Of a stretch of 64,000 nucleotides of DNA, positions 10,185 through 21,325 are shown piece after piece. Position 1 is the first letter of the stretch, and each line of letters opens with the position of its first letter. Where the stretch lies: NCBI RefSeq assembly GCF_025370775.1, contig NZ_JAMXEX010000003.1, forward strand, positions 62,001 to 126,000, written 5' to 3'. A program made the position numbers and the translations under genes. The notes under the pieces were generated by a model. It worked only from the letters and a program-made list of their open reading frames with translations, was not told the origin of the DNA and made no database searches. This DNA is from Ancylothrix sp. D3o (lineage in GTDB: Bacteria > Cyanobacteriota > Cyanobacteriia > Cyanobacteriales > Oscillatoriaceae).

Positions 10185-10402
10185 TGTTTATTTGGATAAT
10201 TGCTGATTGATAATTATAAACTTTTGGGTGATCTTTCTAAAGTTTGCTTGTCTAGGGGATATGGTAGAGGTTTGCTTCTGCCGGTAAGCAGCGCATCCGC
10301 AGAATTTCAGATCGTTTGGGTGACACCGGCCGGTAAGTAATTTACTTGTCGAGGGTTTTCATGGCTGTAGAATATGAGGGGGAGTAAATTTTAACCGCGA
10401 TT

Positions 10403-11065
10403 ATGCCAATTTTGTCTGTAGAAAGCCTTTGTTATGAAGCCGGCTTATTTTCAGCCGTCGAGTCTCGACACCCAGAACCACTGCTTTATGGTGTCACAGA
10501 TGGTAAAGCTGTCGGAACCTATTTAGAACAAAAGTTTAGGTTTTATCTTAAAGCTAGATATGAGTTTCTTGAGGGAAATTCAGCGAGTGGCATTGATTTT
10601 CCGGGGTTGCTTATTGATATGAAGGTAACAAGCATTAAACAACCGCAATCATCTTGCCCTTTTAAATCTGCACGGCAAAAGATTTTTGGGCTTGGCTACT
10701 CCCTATTGATTTTTGTCTACGATAAGCTAGATAATAGTATCCTCCGCACAGCCACTCTAAATATTTTACATACCATTTATGTGAGTGCCGAAAGAACAGG
10801 CGATTTCCAGATGACTCGTGGTATCCGTAATATTTTAGCTAATGAAGGCAATAAAGATGATTTAATAGCTTTTATGTTTGATCGAAATCTGCCAGTTGAT
10901 GAAATTGAAGCCGGTAATATCGCCGATGAAATTCTTATAAATCCCCCTCAACAGGGCTTTTTAACAATTTCCAATGCTTTACAATGGCGACTACAATATG
11001 GGAGAGTAATGGAACGTGCCGGCCAAGAAGAGGGAATTTTGAGCGTCTACAAACCTAACTTATGA
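10403..11065 (+). CDS. Probable type II restriction endonuclease
   Basis: A 220-residue protein directly upstream of, and overlapping by four bases, a DNA methyltransferase. A PD-(D/E)xK nuclease core is readable: E42 in a helix (TYLEQKF), D65 in SGIDFP and D72-M-K74 in LLIDMKVTS, the expected spacing for two acidic residues and a lysine around a beta hairpin. Restriction is inferred from this motif plus the methyltransferase partner. The recognition sequence cannot be read from the protein. The DNA is more AT-rich and has fewer C-rich codons than the dnaK gene that follows, which fits acquisition by transfer. No frameshift is visible, so the system looks intact. Confidence 0.75.
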   Translation: MPILSVESLCYEAGLFSAVESRHPEPLLYGVTDGKAVGTYLEQKFRFYLKARYEFLEGNSASGIDFPGLLIDMKVTSIKQPQSSCPFKSARQKIFGLGYSLLIFVYDKLDNSILRTATLNILHTIYVSAERTGDFQMTRGIRNILANEGNKDDLIAFMFDRNLPVDEIEAGNIADEILINPPQQGFLTISNALQWRLQYGRVMERAGQEEGILSVYKPNL

Positions 11066-12531
11066 TTCGTACTGTGGAAAAAACAAAAATAGAATACGGT
11101 GATTTTCAAACACCTTTAGAACTAGCTGAAAAAGTTTGCAAAAAATTACTAGAAATGGGGGTCAATCCTGATGTTATAGTTGAGCCTACCTGTGGGATTG
11201 GTAATTTTATTAAGGCGGCTGCACATTCGTTTCTATCAACAAGTAAGATTTTGGGAATTGAAATAAACCCGGCTTACATCCAAGAAATTACCGCCCAAGA
11301 TTTTTGGCCAAAATACCAGCTAAAAATTGAAACTCAACAAGCTGATTTTTTTAAATTTGATTGGGTATCAAAATTAGAAGAATTGCCTGGAAACATCATG
11401 GTGATTGGTAATTTTCCTTGGGTAACAAGCTCCCGACAAGGAAACTTTGAAGGAAAAAATTTACCTAGCAAGACTAATTTTCAAAAGCATAGTGGTTTAG
11501 AAGCCATCACCGGCAAAAGTAATTTTGATATCTCAGAATGGATGTTGATTCAGGCTGTCCACTGGCTACAAAAACGTAATGGTTATTTGGCAATGCTTTG
11601 CAAAATTTCTGTGGCTAGGAAATTATTAAACTATATTCATTCTCAAAAACTCAACCTCACCTACTGTGCAACTTATAACATAGATGCTAAGAAGTATTTT
11701 CAGGCAAATGTTGAAGCCTGTTTATTGTTCTGTAAGTTTGATAGCCATAGTCAAAATTACTTTTGTGATGTCTTTGACAGCTTAGAAACATCAAAATATT
11801 ATCGGATCGGATATCGAAACAAGATTCTTGTAAAAGATATACAAGCTTTTGAAAAATTGAGTCATTTGGATGATGAGCAGGCCGGTGTAAAATGGCGCTC
11901 AGGAATTAAACATGATTGCTCAAAAGTAATGGAATTTTGTAAAATAGACAATGGTTTGGTTAATGGATTTGGCGAAAAAGTCGAAATTGAAGAAACTTAC
12001 GTTTTCCCTTTAATGAAAGGTTCAGATGTAGCGCAAAAATTCGACTTTCACCAGACTAGAAAAAAAACCCAAGCTGTCCAAAGATATGTATTAGTTCCTC
12101 AAACCTTTGTAGGCCAACCCACTGAGTTCATAAAAAATATTGCTCCTCAAACCTGGGAATATTTACAATTTCATGCAAACGATTTAGATAAAAGAAAAAG
12201 CAAAATCTATCAAAAAAATCCTCGATTTTCAGTTTTTGGCGTAGGTGACTACACCTTTGCACCTTGGAAAATAGCGATTTGTGGACTTTATAAACATCTA
12301 AATTTTAAGTTAATAGAGCCAATGAATAACAAACCAGTTGTCTTTGATGATACCGTTTATTTTCTGGGATTCAACGATAAGGATAAGGCGGAAAAAGCTT
12401 TTGAAATATTCCGATCAGCAGCAGTTATAAAATTTTATGAATCCCTGATTTTTTGGGATGAAAAACGCCCCATCAAATCCAGTATTTTAAATCGTTTAAA
12501 CTTGCCTAAATTGCTTGAAGCCCAAATTTAA
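11062..12531 (+). CDS. Type II N6-adenine (or N4-cytosine) DNA methyltransferase
   Basis: A 489-residue AdoMet-dependent amino-methyltransferase, the protective partner of the preceding nuclease. Motif X is seen as GDFQTPLELA, motif I as VEPTCGIGNF (residues 40-49), and the catalytic motif IV as N117-F-P-W120, a variant of (N/D/S)PP(Y/F/W). The second half (about 230-489) is probably the target-recognition domain. The ATG start overlaps the nuclease stop (ATGA), indicating translational coupling. N6-adenine is the more common activity for this motif order, but the base methylated is not certain. The last 250 bases before dnaK contain no supported gene. Confidence 0.85.
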   Translation: MIRTVEKTKIEYGDFQTPLELAEKVCKKLLEMGVNPDVIVEPTCGIGNFIKAAAHSFLSTSKILGIEINPAYIQEITAQDFWPKYQLKIETQQADFFKFDWVSKLEELPGNIMVIGNFPWVTSSRQGNFEGKNLPSKTNFQKHSGLEAITGKSNFDISEWMLIQAVHWLQKRNGYLAMLCKISVARKLLNYIHSQKLNLTYCATYNIDAKKYFQANVEACLLFCKFDSHSQNYFCDVFDSLETSKYYRIGYRNKILVKDIQAFEKLSHLDDEQAGVKWRSGIKHDCSKVMEFCKIDNGLVNGFGEKVEIEETYVFPLMKGSDVAQKFDFHQTRKKTQAVQRYVLVPQTFVGQPTEFIKNIAPQTWEYLQFHANDLDKRKSKIYQKNPRFSVFGVGDYTFAPWKIAICGLYKHLNFKLIEPMNNKPVVFDDTVYFLGFNDKDKAEKAFEIFRSAAVIKFYESLIFWDEKRPIKSSILNRLNLPKLLEAQI

Positions 12532-12780
12532 AAACACTGGGGCAGAAAACAAGCGGAAATTAGACATAGAAACCGGCCCCAACCCCACAGCAACCCCACA
12601 GCAACCCCAGACAACCACCGGCCCACAAGCCGGCGCAGCCAGTCACGATACAATAAATCTGACATCAACCAAAAAATCTACAATTTTGCCGTACCCGCAT
12701 ACGCATAAGCCAACACAGACACAGTTAAAGTAAAAAAATATCTATAGCTAAAAACTTAGACGCGAGGAGAAAAACAAAGC

Positions 12781-14778
12781 ATGGGAAAGGTAGTCGGCAT
12801 TGATCTGGGAACAACAAACTCAGTAGTCGCCGTAATGGAGGGTGGTAAGCCAGTAGTCATTGCCAACGCCGAAGGGATGCGGACAACCCCCTCCGTCGTC
12901 AGCTTCAGCAAAGAAGGAGAAACACTCGTCGGACAACTAGCCCGCCGGCAAGCCGTTCTCAACCCCCAAAACACCTTTTACGGAGTCAAACGCTACATCG
13001 GCAGAAAATATTCCGAACTCAACCCCACCTCAAAACGAGTTCCCTACACCATCCGCAAAGACGAAACCGGCAACATCAAAATCAAATGTCCCCGCCTGCA
13101 AAAAGAATTCGCCGCCGAAGAAATCTCCGCCCTGATTCTGCGGAAACTCGCTGCCGAAGCCAGCCGCTACCTGGGCCAACCCGTAACAGGCGCCGTAATT
13201 ACCGTACCGGCCTACTTTAACGACTCCCAACGTCAAGCCACCCGCGACGCCGGACGCATTGCCGGCCTGGAAGTCAAACGCATCCTCAACGAACCCACCG
13301 CCGCCTCCCTCGCCTATGGTTTAGATCGCAAACAAAGCCAAACAATCCTTGTTTTTGACCTCGGCGGCGGCACCTTCGACATCTCCATCCTCGAAGTCGG
13401 CGACGGCGTATTCGAGGTAAAAGCTACCTCCGGCGACACCCAACTAGGCGGCAACGACTTCGACAAAAAAATCGTAGACTGGCTGGCAGAACAATTCCTC
13501 GAAACTGACGGCGTAGACCTCCGCCGCGACCGCCAAGCCCTCCAACGCCTCACCGAAGCCGCCGAAAAAGCCAAAATCGAACTTTCAGGCGTTGGCATCA
13601 CAGACATCAACCTCCCCTTCATCACCGCCACCGAAGACGGCCCAAAACACTTGGAAACCCGCCTTACCCGTGCTCAATTTGAAGGACTTTGTAGCGACCT
13701 CATATCACGACTTCGCATTCCTGTCAAGCAGGCACTCAGCGATGCCAACCTCAACCCCGAACGAATTGATGAGGTTGTATTGGTGGGAGGGGGAACCCGA
13801 ATGCCAATGGTAAAACAGCTTGTCCGCAGCCTGATCGACAAAGAACCCAACGAAAACGTCAACCCCGATGAAGTGGTAGCCGTTGGTGCCGCCATTCAAG
13901 CCTCAATTTTGGGTGGCGAAATCCGCGACGTCTTATTACTAGATGTCACCCCCCTATCCCTTGGGTTAGAAACCGTTGGCGGCGTGATGAAAAAACTTAT
14001 CCCTCGCAACACCACCATCCCTGTGCGCCGGTCAGATATCTTTTCAACTTCAGAAAATAATCAAACGGTGGTGGAAGTACATATTTTGCAAGGCGAACGG
14101 GAAATGGCCGCCGATAATAAATCTTTGGGCCGGTTTAAACTCACCGGCATTCCCCCTTCCCCGCGCGGCGTCCCCCAAATTCAAGTTTCCTTAGATATCG
14201 ACTCCAACGGAATTTTACAAGTCACCGCCCTCGATAAAACCACCGGCCGCGAACAAAGTATTACAATTGCCGGTGCCTCTACTCTCAGTGAAAGCGATGT
14301 TCGCCGGATGATTCAAGATGCAGAAAAGTTCTCTCAACAAGACCGGCTACGCCGCGAACGAGTAGAAAAGCGCAACCGTGCCGAAGCCCTCGCCTACCAA
14401 GCTGAACGGCAAATGCGAGAAGTAGTCCTCGACTACGGAATGCAGTTTGCCCCAGGCATCCGCAACCGCATTGAAGCATTGATTCGGGAATTGCGAGATA
14501 ATTTGAGTCGCAATGATGAGCGCGGTGTGGATCTCGCTTGTGGGGAATTGCAAGATGCGTTGTATGAGTTAAACCGGGAGGTTTATCAGTTTTCCCGCGA
14601 AGATGAAGGCGAGAACTTTTTTGATTCGGTTCGACGGACAATTTCCGGTGACGACCGCCGCCGGCCTTATCAAGATGACCCGCCGCCACCCCGCCGGCCA
14701 ACTAAAGGCGATTACCGTATTCCCCGTACTAACACCAGTCAAGAAGAATGGGATGATGAGGAGGACGATTGGTTTTAA
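12781..14778 (+). CDS. dnaK: Hsp70 chaperone DnaK (DnaK1-like paralogue)
   Basis: A 665-residue ATP-dependent chaperone. The nucleotide-binding domain (1-385) carries [12 protein letters not shown], the [17 protein letters not shown] segment, [14 protein letters not shown] and [12 protein letters not shown]; the substrate-binding domain and helical lid follow. The C-terminal tail is Pro/Arg-rich and ends in [11 protein letters not shown] rather than EEVD. Cyanobacteria have several DnaK paralogues; the N-terminus and tail look closest to DnaK1 as I remember it, a moderate-confidence call. GAGGAG lies upstream of ATG 12781. No CIRCE element was seen in the 249-bp spacer, which does contain an 11-bp CCCCACAGCAA-type direct repeat near 12590. 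A dnaJ lies 206 bases downstream, so the two likely work together. Confidence 0.95.
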   Translation: MGKVVGIDLGTTNSVVAVMEGGKPVVIANAEGMRTTPSVVSFSKEGETLVGQLARRQAVLNPQNTFYGVKRYIGRKYSELNPTSKRVPYTIRKDETGNIKIKCPRLQKEFAAEEISALILRKLAAEASRYLGQPVTGAVITVPAYFNDSQRQATRDAGRIAGLEVKRILNEPTAASLAYGLDRKQSQTILVFDLGGGTFDISILEVGDGVFEVKATSGDTQLGGNDFDKKIVDWLAEQFLETDGVDLRRDRQALQRLTEAAEKAKIELSGVGITDINLPFITATEDGPKHLETRLTRAQFEGLCSDLISRLRIPVKQALSDANLNPERIDEVVLVGGGTRMPMVKQLVRSLIDKEPNENVNPDEVVAVGAAIQASILGGEIRDVLLLDVTPLSLGLETVGGVMKKLIPRNTTIPVRRSDIFSTSENNQTVVEVHILQGEREMAADNKSLGRFKLTGIPPSPRGVPQIQVSLDIDSNGILQVTALDKTTGREQSITIAGASTLSESDVRRMIQDAEKFSQQDRLRRERVEKRNRAEALAYQAERQMREVVLDYGMQFAPGIRNRIEALIRELRDNLSRNDERGVDLACGELQDALYELNREVYQFSREDEGENFFDSVRRTISGDDRRRPYQDDPPPPRRPTKGDYRIPRTNTSQEEWDDEEDDWF

Positions 14779-14782
14779 TTTT

Positions 14783-14810
14783 GTCATTAGTCAAGAGTCA
14801 AGAGTCATTA
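14783..14810. repeat. Four tandem heptamers after dnaK
   Basis: GTCATTA-GTCAAGA-GTCAAGA-GTCATTA in register, starting four bases after the dnaK stop. Related words in the opposite orientation (AATGACT, TATGACA, AATGACA) follow near 14872-14893. This is the short tandemly repeated repetitive (STRR) type known from cyanobacteria. Confidence 0.7.
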
Positions 14811-14984
14811 GGGAAAGTAGGCGCGAACAATTTCTTGCTCACAAAGCACGCCCGGACAATTGACACTCCTACAAATGACTTATGACAAATGACAATTGTA
14901 CCGGCAGTGCCAAGAGTGGCATCAGGCATCCCGCCTGTGATTACCTGCTTTGACAAAAGACACCTGACACCGAACACCTAAACG

Positions 14985-15983
14985 ATGCAAAACTTTCGGA
15001 ACTATTACGAGATTCTGGGAGTTGCCAGAGATGCCACCAGTGAGGAAATTAAAAAAGTTTACCGGCGTCTGGCGCGACAATATCATCCCGATTTGAATCC
15101 TGGGAATAAGGCTGCTGAGGAAAAATTTAAGGATATTGGGGAGGCTTACGAAGTTCTCTCTGATCCTAACCGTCGTGCCCAATATGACCAATTTAGTCGT
15201 TTTTGGCGGCAAAAAGGTTTTCAGGCCCGCAATGCTGCTAAAACTGCTGCTAAAAGTTGGTCACCAAATGGCCGTCAAAATAGCGGCAGTGAAGATTTTA
15301 GCGAGTTTTCTGATTTTGAGTTGTTTGTTGACCAGCTTTTGGGCCGTCGGGGGATGAAAACTCGTACAGAGGTTCGCACTCCGCCGCCGGCTTCTTTGCG
15401 GCTGGATTCGCCCGATTCTTTTCGCCCCGGCACCAGTAAATCAGCCTATACGGTTGGTAAAACTCCTGGTGCTCGTGATGTGGAGGCCCGTTTGACTTTG
15501 CCTCTGGAAAAGGCTTATCAAGGTGGCAATGAACGGATCAGGTTGGAAGATGGCCGGTCTTTGGAAGTGAATATGCCGGCCGGTATGGTCACCGGTCAGC
15601 GTATCCGTTTGAAAGGTCAGGGTGTGAATGGCGGCGATCTTTATTTGAAAATTACCGTTAAAGAACACCCCTTGTTTAAGCTGGAGGGGGCAGATGTGCG
15701 TTGTCCACTGCCTTTAACTCCTAGTGAGGCGGTGTTGGGCGGGCCGGTGGAAGTGCCTACCCTCGATGGGTTGGTGAAAATTACGGTGCCGGCAGGCGTA
15801 CGGGCAGGACAGCGGTTACGTCTGGCGGGCAAGGGTTTTCCCATTTTAAACAGCAAGCGCGGCGATCAGTTAGTGGAAATTTCTATTGTTACGCCCAAAG
15901 AAGTCAGTAATCAAGAGCGAGAATTATATGAAAAACTGCGACAAATAGAAACCTTTAATCCTCGTCAAGACTTGCTTACCTAA
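14985..15983 (+). CDS. dnaJ: DnaJ/CbpA-type J-domain co-chaperone without zinc finger
   Basis: A 332-residue Hsp40. The J domain (residues 7-70) has the essential HPD at 34-36 for stimulating DnaK ATPase. A linker rich in Gly, Ser and Phe follows, then two C-terminal client-binding beta domains (about 165-325), including [12 protein letters not shown] and [15 protein letters not shown]. No CxxCxGxG repeats are present, so this is a type II (CbpA-like) co-chaperone, not a type I DnaJ. It lies 206 bases downstream of dnaK in the same direction and is presumably its partner. The spacer includes heptamer repeats and a GGCATC...GCCTG repeat fragment near 14918-14938. Confidence 0.92.
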   Translation: MQNFRNYYEILGVARDATSEEIKKVYRRLARQYHPDLNPGNKAAEEKFKDIGEAYEVLSDPNRRAQYDQFSRFWRQKGFQARNAAKTAAKSWSPNGRQNSGSEDFSEFSDFELFVDQLLGRRGMKTRTEVRTPPPASLRLDSPDSFRPGTSKSAYTVGKTPGARDVEARLTLPLEKAYQGGNERIRLEDGRSLEVNMPAGMVTGQRIRLKGQGVNGGDLYLKITVKEHPLFKLEGADVRCPLPLTPSEAVLGGPVEVPTLDGLVKITVPAGVRAGQRLRLAGKGFPILNSKRGDQLVEISIVTPKEVSNQERELYEKLRQIETFNPRQDLLT

Positions 15984-16336
15984 AATTTAAAAGTAAAAAG
16001 TGAAAAGTGAAAAGTAAAAAAGAGAAGTCAACCCCCGCCACTTCTTTTACACACTTTTCACTTTTGCCGGGAAACTTTTACACAATTTTTTTATTTAAAC
16101 GCAACATAGACGCTTATTTTTATCTGGCAAGCGTTAGGCTGTAAGATATAGAGTTTTTTGTATGACTGTGGTACGCCAAAAACGCCGGTTTCGATAAATT
16201 TACCGGATTTTTAGGTAACATTTCTGTACTTCAGACAATTAAAGACCGCTATATATTATTCAAAGTTGCTACCCTTTAGCGAGATTATAAATATTTTCTC
16301 AACCTTGACAAAATCATTGAACAAAAAGGGGGTAAA
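15984..16336. other. 353-bp intergenic region with 3' hairpin
   Basis: The left part holds the AAAAGTG heptamer hairpin listed separately. The remainder (about 16070-16336) is AT-rich, has no supported gene and must include the promoter of the downstream histidine kinase. No promoter could be assigned. Confidence 0.45.
16003..16065. repeat. Heptamer-derived hairpin after dnaJ
   Basis: Tandem AAAAGTG-type heptamers (the array begins near 15995) form a long imperfect stem: AAAAGTGAAAAGT and AGAAGT on the left (16003-16028) against ACTTCTTTT and ACTTTTCACTTTT on the right (16040-16065). It probably folds at the 3' end of the dnaJ transcript. Confidence 0.6.
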
Positions 16337-19300
16337 ATGCCACACAAAATTATTAATAAAAAAAACGCTCAGGCCGTTTTATGGCTGAGCATTCTCTTGG
16401 TTTTTATTTTACCGTTTAGTTTAGTTGTTTATCAGCTTATTTCTGAATTTAATGGTGAGATTGATTTTGCAGAAAGAGAAAAATATGGGTTGGAATATAC
16501 GGTTTCTTTAAGAAATTTGTTAGAAAATTTGATAACTGCTCGCCAAGAAACTAATAAACAAATAATTTCCAGAAGCAACTCTGGAAAAATTCAATCTTTT
16601 AATAGTCCGCCAATAGAAAAATATATTGCAGCCACAGACAAACTTGAGCAGCGCTTGGGAATTTATTTAAAAACTTCCCAAAAATGGCAACTTTTAAAAG
16701 ATAACTGGAAAACTCTTGAGAGCCAAAAACTTCGCCTCAATCCTCAAGAAATTTATAATGATTACACAAAAATTATCGAAAGTTTACTTTCATTAATGGC
16801 TGATGTTGCAGATAGCTCAAGTTTAGTTACAGATCCGCTTTTAGATAGTTATTACTTGACGGATGCAATAGTAGCAAAGCTTCCCTCTGCCATAGAAAGA
16901 ACTGCACAAGCTAGAGAATTAGGCACAAGATTTAGTACGAAAAAAACCCTCAAAAACTTTGAAAAATCTCAACTTTTTGTGCTCTCAAGTTTTATTCAGT
17001 ATCCCACCCAATCAGTCAGCCGAGGGCTGGAAATTGCCTGGAAAAAAAACTTATCTCTGCAACCCAAGCTTGCCTGGGAAACCAACCAAAGTGTTAGCAG
17101 CGTTAACACTTTTTTAAGATTGATTGATCAAAGCCTACTGAATACCGACGTTATTGCCATTGCCCCTAGCGCCTTTGAAGCAGCCGGCACCGATGCTATT
17201 AAAAAACAATTTCAACTTTATGATGCTATTTATCCCCAATTAAATAACCTTTTACAAAAGCGGCTTAATCAAGCTATTAACAAAAAAAATCAAGTCAAGA
17301 TATTTGCATTTTTGGTGTTAATTGCAGTTCTTTATGTGTCGTTTCTTTTTGCTGGCAATCTCCGCAAACGCCGCCAAGTAGAAGCAGCCCTCCGAAAAGC
17401 CGAAAGTAAATATAGAAGTATTTTTGAAAACGCCGTTGATGGCATTTTTCAGACGAGCGAAGATGGAAAATATATCAGCGCTAACCCAGCCTTAGCGCGA
17501 ATCTATGGCTATTCCTCCCCAGCCGAATTAATTAGCCAAATTAGCGATGTTGGTACAGAAATTTATGTTGAGCCAAACCGGCGCCAACAATTTAAAGAAG
17601 AAATAGAAAAAAATGATGTAGTCGCCGAATTTGAATCACAAGTTTATCGCAAAGATAAAAGCAAAATTTGGGTTACCGAAAATGCCCGCGCCGTGAGAGA
17701 TAGCAAAGGAAAATTGCTTTATTATGAGGGTACAGTTGAAGATATCACGGCTCGTAAATTTGCAGAAGAAGAACTCCGAAAAGCCAAAGAAGCAGCGGAA
17801 GCAGCCAACTCTGCCAAAAGTACATTTTTGGCAAATATGAGCCATGAATTGCGAACGCCTTTGAATGCGATTATTGGTTATAGCGAAATGCTGGAAGAGG
17901 ATGCAAGTGAATTTGGCTATAGCGAAATGATCCCCGATTTAGAAAAAATTCGCGCCGCCGGCAAACACCAATTGGCATTAGTCAATGATATTTTGGATAT
18001 TTCTAAAATTGAAGCCGGCAAAATGGATTTGTATTTAGAAAATTTTGAAATTAGTAGCTTAATTTCAGAAGTAGCCGCCACCGTTGAACCTTTGGTGAAC
18101 AAAAACAATAACTCTTTAACCATTAATTGTTCAACACCGGCTACCATGTATGCCGATGTAACGAAAGTGCGGCAAATTCTTTTTAATTTACTCAGCAACG
18201 CTGCTAAGTTTACAGAAAACGGAACCGTGACTTTAAGTGTAAAAAGCGCCCAAGCTAACAGCAGCGGAGAAATTATTTTTTCCGAGTCGGAAGGGGAGAG
18301 TTTTTCGAGGAGTAACTTAAGCGAAAAGTGGATTGTTTTTCAAGTTAGGGATACCGGCATTGGCATGAATAAAGAGCAAATGGAAACGATTTTTCAAGCG
18401 TTTATTCAAGCAGATTCCTCCACCACTCGTAAGTATGGCGGCACCGGCTTAGGGTTAGCGATTACCCGCCACTTTTGCCAATTGATGGGCGGTGATATTA
18501 AAGTAGAAAGTAGAATCTCCCAAGGTTCTAGTTTTACTGCTTGGCTACCGGCTCGCGTTATTGATCCCAAAAACCGCAAACCGCCTCTACAACCACCGGC
18601 AAATTCTTTAACCACTGTCAACCCGTCTTCACAACCGCGAGTGTTAGTTATAGATGATGATATCGCGGTGCGAGAATTGATTGAGCGGAGACTTTCTAAA
18701 GAGGGGTTTGATATCCAAACAGCCACTACCGGAGAGATGGGATTGCAACTGGCTAAAGAGAAAAAACCCGATGTAATTATTCTCGATGTAATGATTGGCG
18801 AGATGACGGGTTGGACGGTTTTATCTGCTCTCAAAAGTGATCCTGATACCGCTTCGGTGCCGGTGATTGTGGCGACGATTATGGATGAGAAAAATCTCGG
18901 TTTTTCCTTGGGTGCTTCTGATTTTTTACCGAAACCAATAGATAGAAATCGCCTGCTGTCAGTGTTACAGCGTTACCGAGTTAAACAAAATTCTGGTTAC
19001 ATTTTAATTGTCGAAGATGATGCGCCTACAAGGGAAATGCTTTATCGAATGCTCCAAAAAGAAGGCTGGCAAGTCAGTCAAGTAGAAAATGGGCAACAAG
19101 CGATGCAGAAAATACAAGCCGGTTTAAGCGCAGAAGAGCCGGATAAAATCGCTGGATTGCCTGATTTAATTTTGCTGGATTTAATGATGCCAGAAATGGA
19201 TGGGTTTCAGGTGATTGCTGAGTTGCGCCAGCACCCTAAAACTCAAAGCTTGCCGGTGGTTGTGATTACGGCAATGGATTTATCGGAACAAGATTATGAA

Positions 19301-19411
19301 CGGCTTAATGGTTCTGTGCGGCAAATTCTTGAAAAAGGCTCGTTTAGTCGAGAAGAACTCCTCCAACAAGTCAGAGAATTGGTTTTATCTAGCTTGAGAC
19401 AGGCCGAGTAA
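16337..19411 (+). CDS. Membrane hybrid histidine kinase (sensor, PAS, HisKA/HATPase, two receivers)
   Basis: A 1024-residue sensor kinase. Membrane helices at about 13-35 and 319-341 flank a mostly helical extracytoplasmic region of about 280 residues. A PAS domain (about 355-475) ends in [17 protein letters not shown]. The kinase core has phospho-acceptor H503 in [14 protein letters not shown] box [19 protein letters not shown]1 VRDTGIGM and G2 [10 protein letters not shown]. Two receiver domains follow, with acceptors D817 (IILDVMIG) and D948 ([12 protein letters not shown]). The second receiver is divergent near its conserved Lys (LEKGSFS). The stimulus is unknown. It heads a signalling block with the genes at 19649, 20170 and 21326, and its catalytic core closely resembles that of the kinase at 21326. 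GGGGG precedes the ATG. Confidence 0.93.
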   Translation: MPHKIINKKNAQAVLWLSILLVFILPFSLVVYQLISEFNGEIDFAEREKYGLEYTVSLRNLLENLITARQETNKQIISRSNSGKIQSFNSPPIEKYIAATDKLEQRLGIYLKTSQKWQLLKDNWKTLESQKLRLNPQEIYNDYTKIIESLLSLMADVADSSSLVTDPLLDSYYLTDAIVAKLPSAIERTAQARELGTRFSTKKTLKNFEKSQLFVLSSFIQYPTQSVSRGLEIAWKKNLSLQPKLAWETNQSVSSVNTFLRLIDQSLLNTDVIAIAPSAFEAAGTDAIKKQFQLYDAIYPQLNNLLQKRLNQAINKKNQVKIFAFLVLIAVLYVSFLFAGNLRKRRQVEAALRKAESKYRSIFENAVDGIFQTSEDGKYISANPALARIYGYSSPAELISQISDVGTEIYVEPNRRQQFKEEIEKNDVVAEFESQVYRKDKSKIWVTENARAVRDSKGKLLYYEGTVEDITARKFAEEELRKAKEAAEAANSAKSTFLANMSHELRTPLNAIIGYSEMLEEDASEFGYSEMIPDLEKIRAAGKHQLALVNDILDISKIEAGKMDLYLENFEISSLISEVAATVEPLVNKNNNSLTINCSTPATMYADVTKVRQILFNLLSNAAKFTENGTVTLSVKSAQANSSGEIIFSESEGESFSRSNLSEKWIVFQVRDTGIGMNKEQMETIFQAFIQADSSTTRKYGGTGLGLAITRHFCQLMGGDIKVESRISQGSSFTAWLPARVIDPKNRKPPLQPPANSLTTVNPSSQPRVLVIDDDIAVRELIERRLSKEGFDIQTATTGEMGLQLAKEKKPDVIILDVMIGEMTGWTVLSALKSDPDTASVPVIVATIMDEKNLGFSLGASDFLPKPIDRNRLLSVLQRYRVKQNSGYILIVEDDAPTREMLYRMLQKEGWQVSQVENGQQAMQKIQAGLSAEEPDKIAGLPDLILLDLMMPEMDGFQVIAELRQHPKTQSLPVVVITAMDLSEQDYERLNGSVRQILEKGSFSREELLQQVRELVLSSLRQAE

Positions 19412-19648
19412 GGGGGGATTTCATGTAGATATATTGCCAAAAAAAAGCAAAAAGTTTTTTGTCGGGTAAAATTGGCGATTGCTAGGTTGCTTTGGGCGAT
19501 GATTGGTTGCCGACAACTGTACCCGCGACCGTCGGCGCGTTATGGGGCAACAAATGTTAAATTTTAATGAGAATTAAGACAGCTATTTTTTCCACTTACT
19601 TGTACATTTTTCTACGAATTCACTGCTAGCGCCCAGATACACACGCAA

Positions 19649-20026
19649 ATGACGAAAATTCTTTTGGTAGAAGACAATGAGATGAACCGGGATATGCTGT
19701 CCCGGCGTTTGGTTCGCAAAGGCTATGAGGTGGTTATTGCGACAGATGGCGCCCAGGGGGTAGAAATGGCTAACTCTCTGACACCAGACTTGATTTTGAT
19801 GGATATGGGGCTGCCGGTGCTGGATGGATGGCAGGCAACTGAGCGAATTAAGGCCACACCGGCCACTCGCTCAATTCCTGTGATCGCTTTAACTGCTCAT
19901 GCTATTGCCGGCGACCGCGAAAAATGTCTCGCGGCTGGGTGCGATGATTATGATACCAAGCCGGTGGAATTTACCCGTCTGTTGGGAAAAATTGAAGCGC
20001 TGTTGCAGAAAGCTGCTCAAACCTAA
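19649..20026 (+). CDS. Single-domain response regulator
   Basis: A 125-residue receiver with no output domain. Features: acidic pair in LLVEDNEMNRDML, acceptor D52 in LILMDMGLPVLDG, Thr in VIALTAHAIAGD and Lys in YDTKPVEF. The EDNEMNRDML and AHAMxGDREKCLAAGCDDY pattern is typical of receivers paired with hybrid kinases or DivK-like regulators. It lies 237 bases downstream of the hybrid kinase and 143 bases upstream of the adenylate cyclase, and may pass phosphoryl groups between them. That connection rests on gene order only. Confidence 0.9.
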   Translation: MTKILLVEDNEMNRDMLSRRLVRKGYEVVIATDGAQGVEMANSLTPDLILMDMGLPVLDGWQATERIKATPATRSIPVIALTAHAIAGDREKCLAAGCDDYDTKPVEFTRLLGKIEALLQKAAQT

Positions 20027-20169
20027 GCACTACTCTGCCTCGATGCGCCTGTAGCTAAGAGATTTGATTTAGAATCAGCAAACGGGGTAGGGTTAACCTT
20101 GCCGGTGTCCCTGCCAAACTCAATGGTGGGGAAAATTTTCTAGGCGCTTACCTATAAAGAAACTATGCC

Positions 20170-21234
20170 ATGACCGAGGCCCAACCCGCTACTGTACTCG
20201 TAGTTGATGATATAGAAGCAAACCGCGATCTGCTGGGACGCCGGTTAAAACGGCAGGGCTACACTGTTTTCGTGGCCGAGGATGGTGCTATTGCCCTGCA
20301 AATGATGGTTACGCAGCCTTTTGATTTGGTACTGCTCGACATTATGATGCCTAGAATGAACGGTTATGAAGTTCTGGCGACGCTTAAAGCTGACCCTGAA
20401 AAGCGCCACATTCCTGTGATTATGATTTCGGCAGTTGATGATATTGAGAGTGTTGTTAAATGTATTGAATTGGGGGCTGAAGATTATTTAACTAAGCCTT
20501 TTAATCCGGTTTTGCTTAAAGCTCGCATCAGTGCTTGTCTGGAAAAAAAACGTCTGCGCGACCAAGAACAGGCGGTTCTTAAACAATTACAAGCGGAACA
20601 AGAAAAGTCTGAACGGCTGTTGCTTAATATTTTGCCTAAGCCTATTGCTCTTCGCCTTAAGGAAGGCTGGAATACTATTGCTGATAGTTTTGCGGATGTG
20701 ACGGTTTTATTTGCGGATATTGTCGATTTTACCAAGTTGTCTGGGCAAATTTCTCCAACGGATTTGGTGAATATGCTTAATGAAATTTTTTCGGCTTTTG
20801 ATCACTTAGCTGAACGACATGGCATAGAAAAAATTAAAACAATTGGGGATGCTTATATGGTCGTTAGTGGTGTGCCTCTACCTCAGCCGGATCACGCGAT
20901 TTCTATTGCGGAAATGGCTCTGGATATGCAAAAGGTTATTGCTCAGTTTAATGCTGAACGTGAAGAACCTTTTAGTATCCGTATCGGCATTAATACTGGG
21001 CCAGTGGTGGCCGGTGTTATTGGTACTCACAAGTTTACTTATGATTTGTGGGGTGATACGGTTAATATTGCTTCTCGGATGGAATCTCAAGGGCTGGTTG
21101 GCGCTATTCAGGTCACAAGTGCTACTTATGAAAAGTTGCGAGAACGTTATGATTTTGAAGAACGCGGTATCATTGAGGTTAAAGGTAAGGGAGAGATGAG
21201 AACTTATTTACTTAAGGGCAGGAAAAATTTTTGA
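20170..21234 (+). CDS. Response-regulator adenylate cyclase (REC plus class III cyclase)
   Basis: A 354-residue cytosolic protein predicted to make cAMP under control of phosphorylation. A receiver at 1-125 has acceptor D57 (LVLLDIMMPRMNG) and Lys in YLTKPF. A helical linker (126-165, including SERLLLNILPKPIALRL) leads to a class III cyclase domain (about 172-350). Both metal-binding Asp are present (D183 in LFADIVDFT, D227 in KTIGDAYM), the adenine-specifying pair is K223 and D292 (FTYDLWGD), and the transition-state pair is N299 and R303 (VNIASRM). These residues indicate adenylate rather than guanylate cyclase. This REC-cyclase layout is common in filamentous cyanobacteria. It is probably fed by a neighbouring kinase. 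Confidence 0.93.
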   Translation: MTEAQPATVLVVDDIEANRDLLGRRLKRQGYTVFVAEDGAIALQMMVTQPFDLVLLDIMMPRMNGYEVLATLKADPEKRHIPVIMISAVDDIESVVKCIELGAEDYLTKPFNPVLLKARISACLEKKRLRDQEQAVLKQLQAEQEKSERLLLNILPKPIALRLKEGWNTIADSFADVTVLFADIVDFTKLSGQISPTDLVNMLNEIFSAFDHLAERHGIEKIKTIGDAYMVVSGVPLPQPDHAISIAEMALDMQKVIAQFNAEREEPFSIRIGINTGPVVAGVIGTHKFTYDLWGDTVNIASRMESQGLVGAIQVTSATYEKLRERYDFEERGIIEVKGKGEMRTYLLKGRKNF

Positions 21235-21325
21235 AGGTCTGCCGGCCTGGCTTTTTTCTTCTTATTTTCGATTGGCTCACGATTTGAAAATATAAAAATG
21301 TTTCCCATAAAACATCATATTTTTT

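Noticed and set aside
12515-12733. 72-codon frame between the methyltransferase and dnaK
   Set aside because: Thr/Pro/Gln low complexity generated by a CCCCACAGCAA direct repeat; it overlaps the methyltransferase end.
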